Positions 1 to 8,019 of a stretch of DNA of 64,000 bases are shown in pieces (within the stretch, counting starts at the first letter, position 1; every line of letters begins with the position of its first letter). The notes beneath the pieces were generated by a model. The model did not search any database, had not been told where the DNA came from, and worked only from the letters and a program-made list of their open reading frames with translations. Position numbers and translations under genes: made by a program. This DNA comes from Bacteroidota bacterium (GTDB taxonomy: Bacteria > Bacteroidota > Bacteroidia > AKYH767-A > 2013-40CM-41-45), in the NCBI GenBank assembly GCA_016720655.1, contig JADKKE010000011.1, forward strand, positions 33,213 to 97,212, read 5' to 3'.

Positions 1-1
1 T

Positions 2-2098
2 GTTAAATTTCTCGCTCAGTCTTTTCCATTCTTTGAAAGGAATAGTGTTGGCATTTTTAATATGCTCTGGCTCCTATCCTTTCCTTGTTGTGCCTTTTTT
101 CTTGCATTAATCCTGAATCGCCTTTCCTTACCCTCCTGGTTGGTAGTAATTGCAGCGAGCTCAATTACATTGCTCTGTCCTCAAGTGTACAGACTTGAAG
201 GGCATCTCACTCTATCGTATGCTTGTTGTTTCCCTTTGTCCTGGTGGCTGCTGATTCGCTATGATGCCGGTGAAAAACGAAAACTGATCACGGCCATTCT
301 GATTCTACTCAATACATTTTGGTTCTTCGTTCATCCTTACTATACCGCCATTCTGCTTTCCTTCACATTTTGTATTGCATTTCTGAGTTTAGCGATCGGC
401 TTCTCCCGAAAGAAAATTAACAAATCACATTATCTCGGTTTTGCTTTGCAATTAATTGTTCCTCTCATACTCACACAATTAATTGTGTCATCAATGGACA
501 CACATCCACATCGTCCAACTTTACCAAGTGGGTTCTTCGAACACTTTGCTACATTCTCAACTGTGTTTCTTCCATTGAAAGCACCATTTTACAATTTTAT
601 TACCCGGCCACTGGGAATATCACAAGATCATTGGGAAGGTTGGGCCTACATCGGACTTAGCGGAGGACTTGTTCTCGTATTCATACTGTTCCGCTCAGTT
701 AAATTTCTATTTCGGAAAAACTACAAACACATTCTCTTTCCTGTAAACAACAAGACGCTTAGCATTTCGGTTTTGTCTTCTTTGTTTTTGTTGGCCTATT
801 CTATGGCAATTCCCTTTCGCTTGGGAGGAGAATTTTTACTCGATTTGATTCCGCCTTTGCGGCAATTTCGTTCGCTCGGCCGATTTGCCTGGGTATTTTA
901 TTTTGTGTGCAGTGTGTTTGGTTTTTACTTTCTCTGGTTATCTGCAAGATGGCTACGGCTAAAGAAAAGATATATTGCTTCCACATTACTTCTTACATTA
1001 TTCATTCTCATTCAACTAACTGAAAGTGTTTTTCAATTCAAAGCGATTGCTCTTGCTTGTACGAAATCGCCCAATTATTTCAATGCTTCCACATTACCGC
1101 AAGAGTATTCTGAACTGATCAACCAAGTGAATCTTATCAAGCAGGAATATCAGTGCTTGGTTCCAATTCCATTTTATCTGATTGGGAGCGATAATTTCAC
1201 AACTGCTGATGCACATGAAAGTTTAAAAGCATCAATGGTGATATCCTATTGGTGCAATGTTCCACTACTCGCATCTTCAGCAGCACGATCCCCGATTGCT
1301 GAAGCCAGAAATGTTTTGCAATTCTTTTCTCCAGAGTTTATTTCGAAATCAATTCAACAAGACCTGCCAGATAAAAAACCTTTCCTCCTGCTTAAAACCT
1401 TAGAAGATGCTGATGAGCAGGAAAATTACTGGTTATCCAGATCTGTTAAAATTTGGGGAAATTCTGTTTTTATATTGTATCGTCTGGAATACGATTCTGT
1501 ATTTAAATCCCGGGCAGAATATTTTCTGAATGAATTTGAAAATAAAAATATAGAAACTCTCAAACAGAAAACTGAATGGATCACCAGCGAACCGGGCTAT
1601 TTTTATTCAAATGGTTTTGATTCTGTGGAACAGTCAATGCACCGCTATGGACAAGGCGGAATAAGAGGCACTAAAAATTACGACACGAAACTTCTGGAAA
1701 ACGAATTGCTTCCACTTATTCCGGGAACAGAATATGAACTTTCACTTTGGTTTTATACAGCTCAAGAAGCAAGTACTCAAATTGATCTTGTATTGACTTC
1801 TGAAGACACGAGCAACCATTCATTTCAAATACTCTTCACTTCTACTCCTGCAAAGGCAAAAATTATCGATGGAGACTGGTCCTTAATCCGTCAGCGCTTT
1901 ACAATTCATGAAAAAGACTTGAAATACACCCTGCTTTTCAAACGGGATCCTCATTCTAAGCAACAGTTTTTTGCTGATGAATTACTGATCCGACCTTCAC
2001 ATATGGATGTATCTTTCATAGAGAATAGGAGTGTCGAAGGAAGTATACTGTCAATAATCAAAAATAATTTACGAATAAAACGTTCGGCGGATAAATAG
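2..2098 (+). CDS. GT-C-like multispanning membrane protein, 5' end outside window
   Basis: The reading frame is already open at base 2, with no stop before the first ATG at 62, so the gene very probably starts upstream of the window. The visible part has about 10-12 hydrophobic segments over roughly the first 340 residues. A soluble C-terminal half of about 330 residues follows and ends in a beta-rich segment resembling a carbohydrate-binding sandwich. This layout, a polytopic N-terminus plus an extracytoplasmic beta domain, matches GT-C-fold glycosyltransferases and YfhO-like proteins. The next gene has the same architecture, and so does the gene at 25.8 kb. I infer a role in assembling or modifying surface glycan on lipid carriers. 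No catalytic residues can be assigned with confidence. Confidence 0.75.
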   Translation, partial: VKFLAQSFPFFERNSVGIFNMLWLLSFPCCAFFLALILNRLSLPSWLVVIAASSITLLCPQVYRLEGHLTLSYACCFPLSWWLLIRYDAGEKRKLITAILILLNTFWFFVHPYYTAILLSFTFCIAFLSLAIGFSRKKINKSHYLGFALQLIVPLILTQLIVSSMDTHPHRPTLPSGFFEHFATFSTVFLPLKAPFYNFITRPLGISQDHWEGWAYIGLSGGLVLVFILFRSVKFLFRKNYKHILFPVNNKTLSISVLSSLFLLAYSMAIPFRLGGEFLLDLIPPLRQFRSLGRFAWVFYFVCSVFGFYFLWLSARWLRLKKRYIASTLLLTLFILIQLTESVFQFKAIALACTKSPNYFNASTLPQEYSELINQVNLIKQEYQCLVPIPFYLIGSDNFTTADAHESLKASMVISYWCNVPLLASSAARSPIAEARNVLQFFSPEFISKSIQQDLPDKKPFLLLKTLEDADEQENYWLSRSVKIWGNSVFILYRLEYDSVFKSRAEYFLNEFENKNIETLKQKTEWITSEPGYFYSNGFDSVEQSMHRYGQGGIRGTKNYDTKLLENELLPLIPGTEYELSLWFYTAQEASTQIDLVLTSEDTSNHSFQILFTSTPAKAKIIDGDWSLIRQRFTIHEKDLKYTLLFKRDPHSKQQFFADELLIRPSHMDVSFIENRSVEGSILSIIKNNLRIKRSADK

Positions 2099-2198
2099 TT
2101 CTATTTTCATGTCCTTGGCGCAAAGAATTGTCAAGTGGTGCGCAAAAATCAGTCAAATCTATTCAGCCGGAGTATGATATGTCTCACTAAAATTTATT

Positions 2199-2206
2199 TA
2201 CATTTG
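2199..2206 (+). promoter_or_regulatory. Possible Bacteroidota -7 element
   Basis: The sequence TACATTTG fits the TAnnTTTG consensus of Bacteroidota sigma-A promoters and lies 65 bases before the ATG of the next membrane protein gene. No clear TTG -33 element is seen at the expected distance, so the call is tentative. Confidence 0.35.
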
Positions 2207-2270
2207 GAAATCAGATTCATGAATACCAAAACGTAATAAAGGCAAATTTCTGATCCATCAGTTGCGAATT

Positions 2271-4106
2271 ATGCAAAGCAAGGACTGTCGTAAAAGTAAA
2301 TATTCCATATACATTATATTCGTATTTCTGATCACTTGTTTCTTCTACAATGGGGAGAATCGCAGAGATCAGATCATGAGCGATGTAATTTCGTATTACG
2401 GATATTTACCCGCAATGTTTATTTATCACGATGTTTCTCTTTCATTTATTGATGCCGATCGTGAAGCTTTCAAAGATCAGTACTGGCCCGAAACAACACC
2501 GGAAGGCAAACATGTACTAAAAACAACAATGGGTCTTGGTATATTGTATATGCCCTTTTTCTTTTTGGCACATGTGTATGCAAAATTTTCACATTATGCG
2601 GCAGATGGATTTTCAAGGCCTTATCACACAGCATTGGTCATAAGTTGTTTTTTTTATTTAATGATTGGGTTATGGTATTTGCGTAAATTATTGCTTCGGT
2701 ACTTTACAGATAACATTACTGCGTTAACTCTGCTTGGTGTATATTTTGGTACAAACCTGGTTTGGTATTCTACACGTGAGGCTGCCATGTCGCATGCATT
2801 TCTATTTTCTATTATAAGTATTTATTTATACTTCACAGTGTTGTGGCATGAAAAACCAGACTGGAAAAACACTATTGTTGTTGGTGTATTGATCGGCTTG
2901 GCAATTCTGATTCGGCCGACAATGGCCATCCTTTCATTGCCCTTCCTCTTCTTTAATGTGAGTTCGTGGAAAACATTTACAGATAAAATAATACTTTTTC
3001 TGAAGAATTGGCCACTGATTTTACTGATGATTTTGTGCATTCTACTTTGTACTGTACCACAATTAATTTACTGGCATGCTGTCACGGGTCATTGGGTATA
3101 TTATTCCTATACTGCTGAACGATTCTTTTTTAGTGATCCGCATGTACTTGACGGACTCTTCAGTTATAGAAAAGGCTGGTTGTTGTATACACCAATTATG
3201 TTTTTTTCAATTTTCGGAATTCTTCTTTTTCGCCCGATTGTTCGTCAATTCAACATCGGAATATTTCTGACTCTTGGGATTTGCATCTATGTATTTTTTA
3301 GCTGGTGGTCCTGGTGGTATGGCGGATCTTTTGGACAACGTCCGATGGTAGATTTATACGGATTGTTAGCCATCCCTTTTGCTTCCTGTCTGGATTGGAT
3401 CAAGAATAAAAAAGTCATCAAATGGATTTCTGTTCCTGTACTATTATGCTTTGTTGCCTTGAACTTATTTCAAAACTGGCAATTCAGTAAAGGATTGATT
3501 TCTATGGATGGAATGACTAAGAAATTATATTTCATGGGATTTTTCAGCACAGAAGCCCAAGGTGAATGGTGGGCGAATATGGAACGGCCCGATTACGACA
3601 GAGCAAGAGCCGGTCTGCCTTATAATTTACCACCGACCCTACCGGGTAGAGCTTATTTCTACCTTCAGGATTTCGAAATGGAACCACATGACATTCCCGG
3701 GATCACTTCTGAAATGAAAAAAGACGGGATTTATTCCTACCAGCTTAGTAAGGACAATCCATTTACTTATCCATATACATTTTCAATGCAGGATCTAAAT
3801 TCAAAATGGGCGGATAGTGTTTTTGTGACCGCTGACATTTTCTGCCAGGAACAACTCAATCCCGGTGATTTACTTTTTGCATTCTCTTCTGAAAACGATT
3901 CTGGAGTCACTGCTTATGTTTCTGAGGATGTAGTTAAAACTACTGCTGTTCCTGTGAACAGTTGGCAGAAAATTCATGGCGAAGTAAAATACTTTTACCG
4001 TCCGCATGAAGAAAAAGGAAAGATGTATTTTTGGTACAAAGGAATGAAAACACTTTATATCGATAATATACACATCGAGTTTAAGAGGGTCGTTGTTGTA
4101 AAGTGA
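2271..4106 (+). CDS. GT-C-like membrane glycosyltransferase, paralogue of the 25.8 kb gene
   Basis: This is a multispanning protein of about 611 residues starting at the ATG at 2271; an upstream in-frame TTG at 2262 is less likely. It shares order and motifs with the protein at 25823-27712: an early SDVISYYGYLPAMFIYHD loop, a MPFFFLAHVYAK segment, WYLRKLLLRYF, an RPTMAILSLPFLF helix, and a C-terminal extracytoplasmic beta-sandwich of about 150 residues. The early acidic loop after the first membrane segment is where GT-C enzymes carry their catalytic aspartate, so D39 or a neighbour is a candidate. The substrate is unknown; polyprenyl-linked sugar transfer to a surface glycan is an inference from the fold. 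Confidence 0.75.
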   Translation: MQSKDCRKSKYSIYIIFVFLITCFFYNGENRRDQIMSDVISYYGYLPAMFIYHDVSLSFIDADREAFKDQYWPETTPEGKHVLKTTMGLGILYMPFFFLAHVYAKFSHYAADGFSRPYHTALVISCFFYLMIGLWYLRKLLLRYFTDNITALTLLGVYFGTNLVWYSTREAAMSHAFLFSIISIYLYFTVLWHEKPDWKNTIVVGVLIGLAILIRPTMAILSLPFLFFNVSSWKTFTDKIILFLKNWPLILLMILCILLCTVPQLIYWHAVTGHWVYYSYTAERFFFSDPHVLDGLFSYRKGWLLYTPIMFFSIFGILLFRPIVRQFNIGIFLTLGICIYVFFSWWSWWYGGSFGQRPMVDLYGLLAIPFASCLDWIKNKKVIKWISVPVLLCFVALNLFQNWQFSKGLISMDGMTKKLYFMGFFSTEAQGEWWANMERPDYDRARAGLPYNLPPTLPGRAYFYLQDFEMEPHDIPGITSEMKKDGIYSYQLSKDNPFTYPYTFSMQDLNSKWADSVFVTADIFCQEQLNPGDLLFAFSSENDSGVTAYVSEDVVKTTAVPVNSWQKIHGEVKYFYRPHEEKGKMYFWYKGMKTLYIDNIHIEFKRVVVVK

Positions 4107-4123
4107 CGGGGGACGGGGGACGC
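4103..4123. repeat. GGGGACG microrepeat
   Basis: Two to three units of GGGGACG directly overlap the stop codon region of the preceding gene. The same unit recurs at 36.66, 50.76 and 55.28 kb. Confidence 0.6.
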
Positions 4124-4202
4124 AAAATTCCAATTGATCAGCAACAATTTCCCACCCGAATTTTTCTGCGAAACAAAAATTTCGTGTGCCTGCTTCTATT
4201 GA

Positions 4203-4655
4203 TCAAACACCAAATTGAGCAAGATGATGATTGAGGTGTTTGTAGAACATATTGTTCCATTCCGTCTTGTTCAATTTCCCAAAGGAGTGCGATACTTTTC
4301 CATCGAATTCTGATTCACCCAATTGTTGTGTCTTGTTTATATAATCCACCAATCTCTTTTTTTCAATTTCAAAATTTCTCTCTTCCTTTATTAGAAACTG
4401 AGGTGCTGTTGGATTGTTTTTTTTGTACCCCTTTTCCCCAACAACTGAAGATTTCACCAATAGCTTTAATACCAATTTCATGAATGCATTCGGTTTTTGA
4501 TGTTTATCTTCATAAATCAACTCATAGGTTACGTTGCAATGCGCCAGCATCTGGGACACATTCATTTTACCCCAAAGCGCTTTCGTTTCAGGATTCAATT
4601 TATTGATTCTATCAATTACTTCGACAGCATCCGATTGTTTAAACACGTTTTTCAT
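4203..4655 (-). CDS. DUF1569 / DinB-like protein
   Basis: This 150-residue protein carries the segment LWGKMNVSQMLAHCNVTYE at about residues 28-46, characteristic of the DUF1569 branch of the DinB/YfiT four-helix superfamily. Members often bind a metal through histidines; H41 and the C-terminal HLNHH cluster (about residues 140-145) are candidate ligands. The length matches the family. The biochemical role is unknown; some relatives are thiol-dependent transferases. It lies 22 bases downstream of the ferritin-like gene on the same strand and may be cotranscribed with it. Confidence 0.75.
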   Translation of the reverse strand: MKNVFKQSDAVEVIDRINKLNPETKALWGKMNVSQMLAHCNVTYELIYEDKHQKPNAFMKLVLKLLVKSSVVGEKGYKKNNPTAPQFLIKEERNFEIEKKRLVDYINKTQQLGESEFDGKVSHSFGKLNKTEWNNMFYKHLNHHLAQFGV

Positions 4656-4677
4656 TTCAAATTGATTTTATAAAGAA

Positions 4678-5241
4678 CTATTTCTTACAATACGATTTCG
4701 ATGCTTCTACCGGGAGTTTATTTTCAATGTCAACATCATTCAGGCTTTTACTTCCACCCCATGAAAATATTCTTTCAAATAGTGGTAATAGTCTGGATGA
4801 CTTTATTCGCTCGTAAAAATATACTTCGTGTTCCTTTTCTTTAATCCCCATTTCATATAAAACTTTATCATGCTCTTTAATTTCAAGTTGATCAAAGTAG
4901 TGCATCATTCGAAAATACTCGCAAACATTACCACTTTCCAAACGGCCTGCAAAATAATAAGGCATAAACCAACCTATAACATAACAGCTATAGGAAATAA
5001 TTTTACCGATTAAATGAAAACGTAACTCATAATATTTCGAAACAGGAATACCGTATTTGCTCATAATGGCCAATACTTCTTTTCGATGATTCCACTCATC
5101 CATTTCAATTTGATGAATCGCTTTCTTCTCAAGAATATTCTTTACGGAACCTGCATGTCCCTGATATGCAAACGCAGCGGCCTTTTCTGCAGAGTATGCT
5201 CTTTGGAGCAGATCAACTAATTTCGGGTGATTTAATTTCAT
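4678..5241 (-). CDS. Ferritin-like di-iron protein, COQ7-like
   Basis: This 187-residue helical protein has spaced Glu and Glu-x-x-His motifs typical of ferritin-like di-iron carboxylates: E18 in YSAEKAAAFAY, E46 with H52 in IEMDEWNHRKE, a glutamate in GNVCEYFRMM, and E-K-E-H near residue 150. The pattern most resembles COQ7/demethoxyubiquinone hydroxylase-like proteins, which oxidise a lipid or quinone substrate. A hydrophobic central segment (about residues 75-100) could sit in the membrane. The substrate cannot be told from the sequence. Its downstream neighbour is the DUF1569 gene. Confidence 0.65.
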   Translation of the reverse strand: MKLNHPKLVDLLQRAYSAEKAAAFAYQGHAGSVKNILEKKAIHQIEMDEWNHRKEVLAIMSKYGIPVSKYYELRFHLIGKIISYSCYVIGWFMPYYFAGRLESGNVCEYFRMMHYFDQLEIKEHDKVLYEMGIKEKEHEVYFYERIKSSRLLPLFERIFSWGGSKSLNDVDIENKLPVEASKSYCKK

Positions 5242-5444
5242 TGAAATTGAATCGAGGTTTTAAGAATCAAAAGAGCCGGTGCTTTGAAAATATATTTCGA
5301 GGAAAAAGCGAAAGCACCTTTTTTACAATATGAATACAAAGGTATTAAAATTAAAAGAAACCTGATTTAGGCTTTCCCAACAAATTGAGATTTACCATGA
5401 ATGATTACAACCTACTCATCCAATTTTCATTTGATTAATTCAGA

Positions 5445-5885
5445 TTACGACATCTTGTCCGCTTCAAGATAATCCTTCAATGAAACATTAAGAATATGAT
5501 TCCATCCCTCACGGAAATTTTCAATTGCAAAATCCGGGTTCGCTTTTGGAAATGTTTCAATTCCGGAATGAGTCAATCTCACCTCGGTTTTATTCCCCTG
5601 TTCATTCAATTCAAATGAAACATAGGAAATACCAGCATATCCTTCGTACTGCCAACTGTACATCAATTTCCTCTCATTAACAACTTCTGTCACTTCACAT
5701 ACATGAAGATATTGAATCCCCTCTTCGGGTCCGCCCACAAACTGAAACGCAAACCCAATTTCCGCTTTAAAATCAGCTAGATTAAGATACCACTGTTTCA
5801 TTTCATTTTTGTCAGTGATTGCTTTCCAAACTTTTGAAACCGGCGCATCCAATGTTCTCTCTAGAATGATTGGTTCTGTTTTCAT
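5445..5885 (-). CDS. AHSA1-type SRPBCC domain protein
   Basis: This is a complete single-domain protein of 146 residues. The N-terminus IILERTLDAPVSKVWKAITD, followed by MKQWY, is the signature of the AHSA1/Hsp90-activator-like branch of the START/SRPBCC fold. The C-terminal GWNHILNVSLKDYLE helix, which lids the hydrophobic cavity, is present. Bacterial members bind small hydrophobic ligands or act in stress response; no catalytic role is shown. Another START-fold gene lies about 270 bases upstream on the same strand. Confidence 0.85.
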   Translation of the reverse strand: MKTEPIILERTLDAPVSKVWKAITDKNEMKQWYLNLADFKAEIGFAFQFVGGPEEGIQYLHVCEVTEVVNERKLMYSWQYEGYAGISYVSFELNEQGNKTEVRLTHSGIETFPKANPDFAIENFREGWNHILNVSLKDYLEADKMS

Positions 5886-6154
5886 ACTCTTATTAATTTA
5901 TTACTTTTTAGTTGCATGAATTCTCATTTGATTTTCTGAGTTTGAATCCAATCAATGCAATTTAAGCGTCTTCCTCTTTACATTTTGTTGGATCAAAAAA
6001 GCAAGTTCAAGAACTAGTTGAAAGGGATTTCATTTTGTTTGGGTTTTCCTGGCTCGTGGACTCCCATCTGTTCATTCGCAAATAAAATTATAATATTTCG
6101 GGAAATGTACTACTTCCGAATTAGAAACTGTGCGAAAGTGTACTCACCTCCAAT

Positions 6155-6751
6155 TTAATCTTTTAATATTCTTCCCAGATTGCTAAACGTTTCAAATGGT
6201 CCATTGGCGGCAAACATATTGGCAACCCATGCCGGAATACTTCCACCGGGATCTAATTCCAGCAAATACTCAATTGAGATGGTTTTCTCCGTTGGCATTC
6301 TTACCTTCCAATGTGCTGAATAATGTGCAATTGCTTCGGCTCCATCTGTGGGAACAAAATCCGTTTCAGTATGGCCGGTTATAGTTATAAACTCCGGAAT
6401 ACTATCAGTATTTATCTCAACATGAATTCGACCTTCACGATTCGACATCGGCCAGGGCAAGAGCGTCTCCGTAAAATAGACGTATTCGAGGTCTGAAATT
6501 CTATGAACCAGGCTGCAATTTTTGGCATGATAAATCCACGTGGTAAAACTCGAAACATCCGTTAGTATTTTGATCAGCTTATCGAAATTACCCGGAAGTA
6601 TACATTCAACCCGAATAGCCTTATAGATTGAATTGGGCACCGGAGAAGAAAATACTTTTATATCATCCTGGTCCTTCTCCAATTTCCATGTGTATTGTGC
6701 TGAAGATAAGCATGGAAGAAAAAAAAAGGCGATATACAAACAAATTCTCAT
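6155..6751 (-). CDS. Secreted START domain protein
   Basis: The start chosen is the ATG at 6751, which gives a clean signal peptide (MRICLYIAFFFLPCLSSAQ). An in-frame ATG at 6766 would only add five residues. The mature part of about 180 residues matches the START lipid-binding fold: a WKLEKDQDDIKVFSSPV opening strand, a LTDVSSFTTWIYHAKNC helix and the terminal helix FETFSNLGRILKD. START proteins bind lipids or steroids in a deep cavity; here the signal peptide places it in the periplasm or outside. The ligand is unknown. Confidence 0.8.
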   Translation of the reverse strand: MRICLYIAFFFLPCLSSAQYTWKLEKDQDDIKVFSSPVPNSIYKAIRVECILPGNFDKLIKILTDVSSFTTWIYHAKNCSLVHRISDLEYVYFTETLLPWPMSNREGRIHVEINTDSIPEFITITGHTETDFVPTDGAEAIAHYSAHWKVRMPTEKTISIEYLLELDPGGSIPAWVANMFAANGPFETFSNLGRILKD

Positions 6752-6766
6752 TATCCGGCCATCCAT

Positions 6767-7108
6767 TTAATTTGGCAATGCAAACTTAAGATTGCCCTTC
6801 ATATAAACAAATGATCCTGACATATTTCAAGCCGGAATTTAAGATGCATAGTTTTTTATATAATGTCGAAAATGGTCAAAGACAAATTATTTTATGGACA
6901 TAAAACAAAATATTTTCGCTGATCCAGAGTAGTAATTTGAACACATTTAATCCACAAACCATGGCATCAATTCAAAATACAATTTAAAAAATAGCTATAA
7001 AAAAAGTGTGAATTGTGTAAACTATTAGTAAAATTATGTAACACAATTTTTTATTTAGTTCTGACCTTTGATCGAAGGTTGAATTAACACTATCCAAATC
7101 CCAAGACT
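6767..7108. other. AT-rich intergenic region, no gene seen
   Basis: This gap of 342 bases separates divergent genes. It is strongly AT-rich with several A/T runs and should hold both promoters, but no convincing TTG/TAnnTTTG pair, hairpin or small ORF with a start was found. Confidence 0.5.
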
Positions 7109-7918
7109 ATGCCCTGGACCAACAAGAAATTTCCGGAATCCATGAAGAAGTTGACTGCAGAAGTTAGAAACAAAGCTATTTCAATTGGAAATGCTTTACT
7201 AAAAGAAAACAAAAAAATGAAAGAAGGGATTGCAATCGCTACCGCAATCAAAAATGCAAAAGCATTTGTAGCAAAGAAAACTAAAAAGAAAAGCCCTCTG
7301 AAAAAACAGGTAAAAGCGACAGTAAAAAAGAAAATAAAAGTTGCTGTGAAAAAGAAATCCAAAGTTATTGCAGCGAAAAAATCCAAACCTGTAAATTCTA
7401 AAAAGATAAAAAAATCAGCGTCAAAAAATGCCACAGGCTCGTTGATGATCAAATCAAAAAAAAGTACGGCAAAGAAAGTTAAAAACAAAGTGAGTAGTGA
7501 AAGTAAAACAAAACGCAACAAGTCAAAAGACAAGGTTCAAAATTTAAAAAAATCAGCTCCGGCAATTGCACCAAAGAAAAAATCAAAAAAGATTGCTTCG
7601 CTGAAATTCGCTGAGCCAACAAAAGAGCAGTTTTTAAAAACTCCTCCAGCAAAAAAAATAAATCCGACAATTGAAAATATTGATTTAACGGTGTCGGAAC
7701 CTACTGTTCCGGAAATAATTCTTCATGGCGAAGACCTGAATTTTATACCGGAAACGGGAGATGCTTCACCGCTTACACCGGTAGAAGAACACCAAATCGA
7801 AAATATTTTCCACCACAAGGAAGAATTTGCAATGCATCAGGAAAACCAGAAAGTTAAAGAGGCAATGTCGTCCCGTAAAAACACAGCCCGACTCTTCCGG
7901 AAAAGAGGTAGAAGATAA
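7109..7918 (+). CDS. Histone-like lysine-rich protein with YdaT-type N-terminus
   Basis: The first 55 residues (MPWTNKKFPESMKKLTAEVR..., KKMKEGIAIATAIKNAKAF) match the small domain of YdaT/DUF2188-type proteins, a helix-rich unit of unknown function. Residues of about 56-195 are almost entirely lysine, alanine, serine and valine in short KKK blocks, like the tails of histone H1-type bacterial proteins. The last 75 residues turn acidic and then basic, ending RLFRKRGRR. I infer nucleic-acid binding or compaction by the basic tail. The ORF on the opposite strand is a shadow. A strong terminator follows 47 bases after the stop. Confidence 0.7.
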   Translation: MPWTNKKFPESMKKLTAEVRNKAISIGNALLKENKKMKEGIAIATAIKNAKAFVAKKTKKKSPLKKQVKATVKKKIKVAVKKKSKVIAAKKSKPVNSKKIKKSASKNATGSLMIKSKKSTAKKVKNKVSSESKTKRNKSKDKVQNLKKSAPAIAPKKKSKKIASLKFAEPTKEQFLKTPPAKKINPTIENIDLTVSEPTVPEIILHGEDLNFIPETGDASPLTPVEEHQIENIFHHKEEFAMHQENQKVKEAMSSRKNTARLFRKRGRR

Positions 7919-7965
7919 CAGGAAATTAAAATGTGACGGAGCCTACTCCGGAACAAACTACTATT

Positions 7966-8007
7966 AAAAAGGCCCGGCAGGAAATTAGTTCCGACCGGGC
8001 CTTTTTT
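7966..8007. terminator. Bidirectional rho-independent terminator
   Basis: The arms AAAAAGGCCCGG (7966-7977) and CCGGGCCTTTTTT (7995-8007) form a GC-rich stem with a U run on both strands. It lies between the convergent lysine-rich gene (plus) and CotH-like gene (minus) and can serve both. Confidence 0.92.
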
Positions 8008-8019
8008 GCAATCAACAAT

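Noticed and set aside
7090..7533. 147-residue minus-strand hydrophobic ORF
   Set aside because: It is the mirror of the lysine-rich coding sequence: KKK codons read backwards give Phe/Leu runs.
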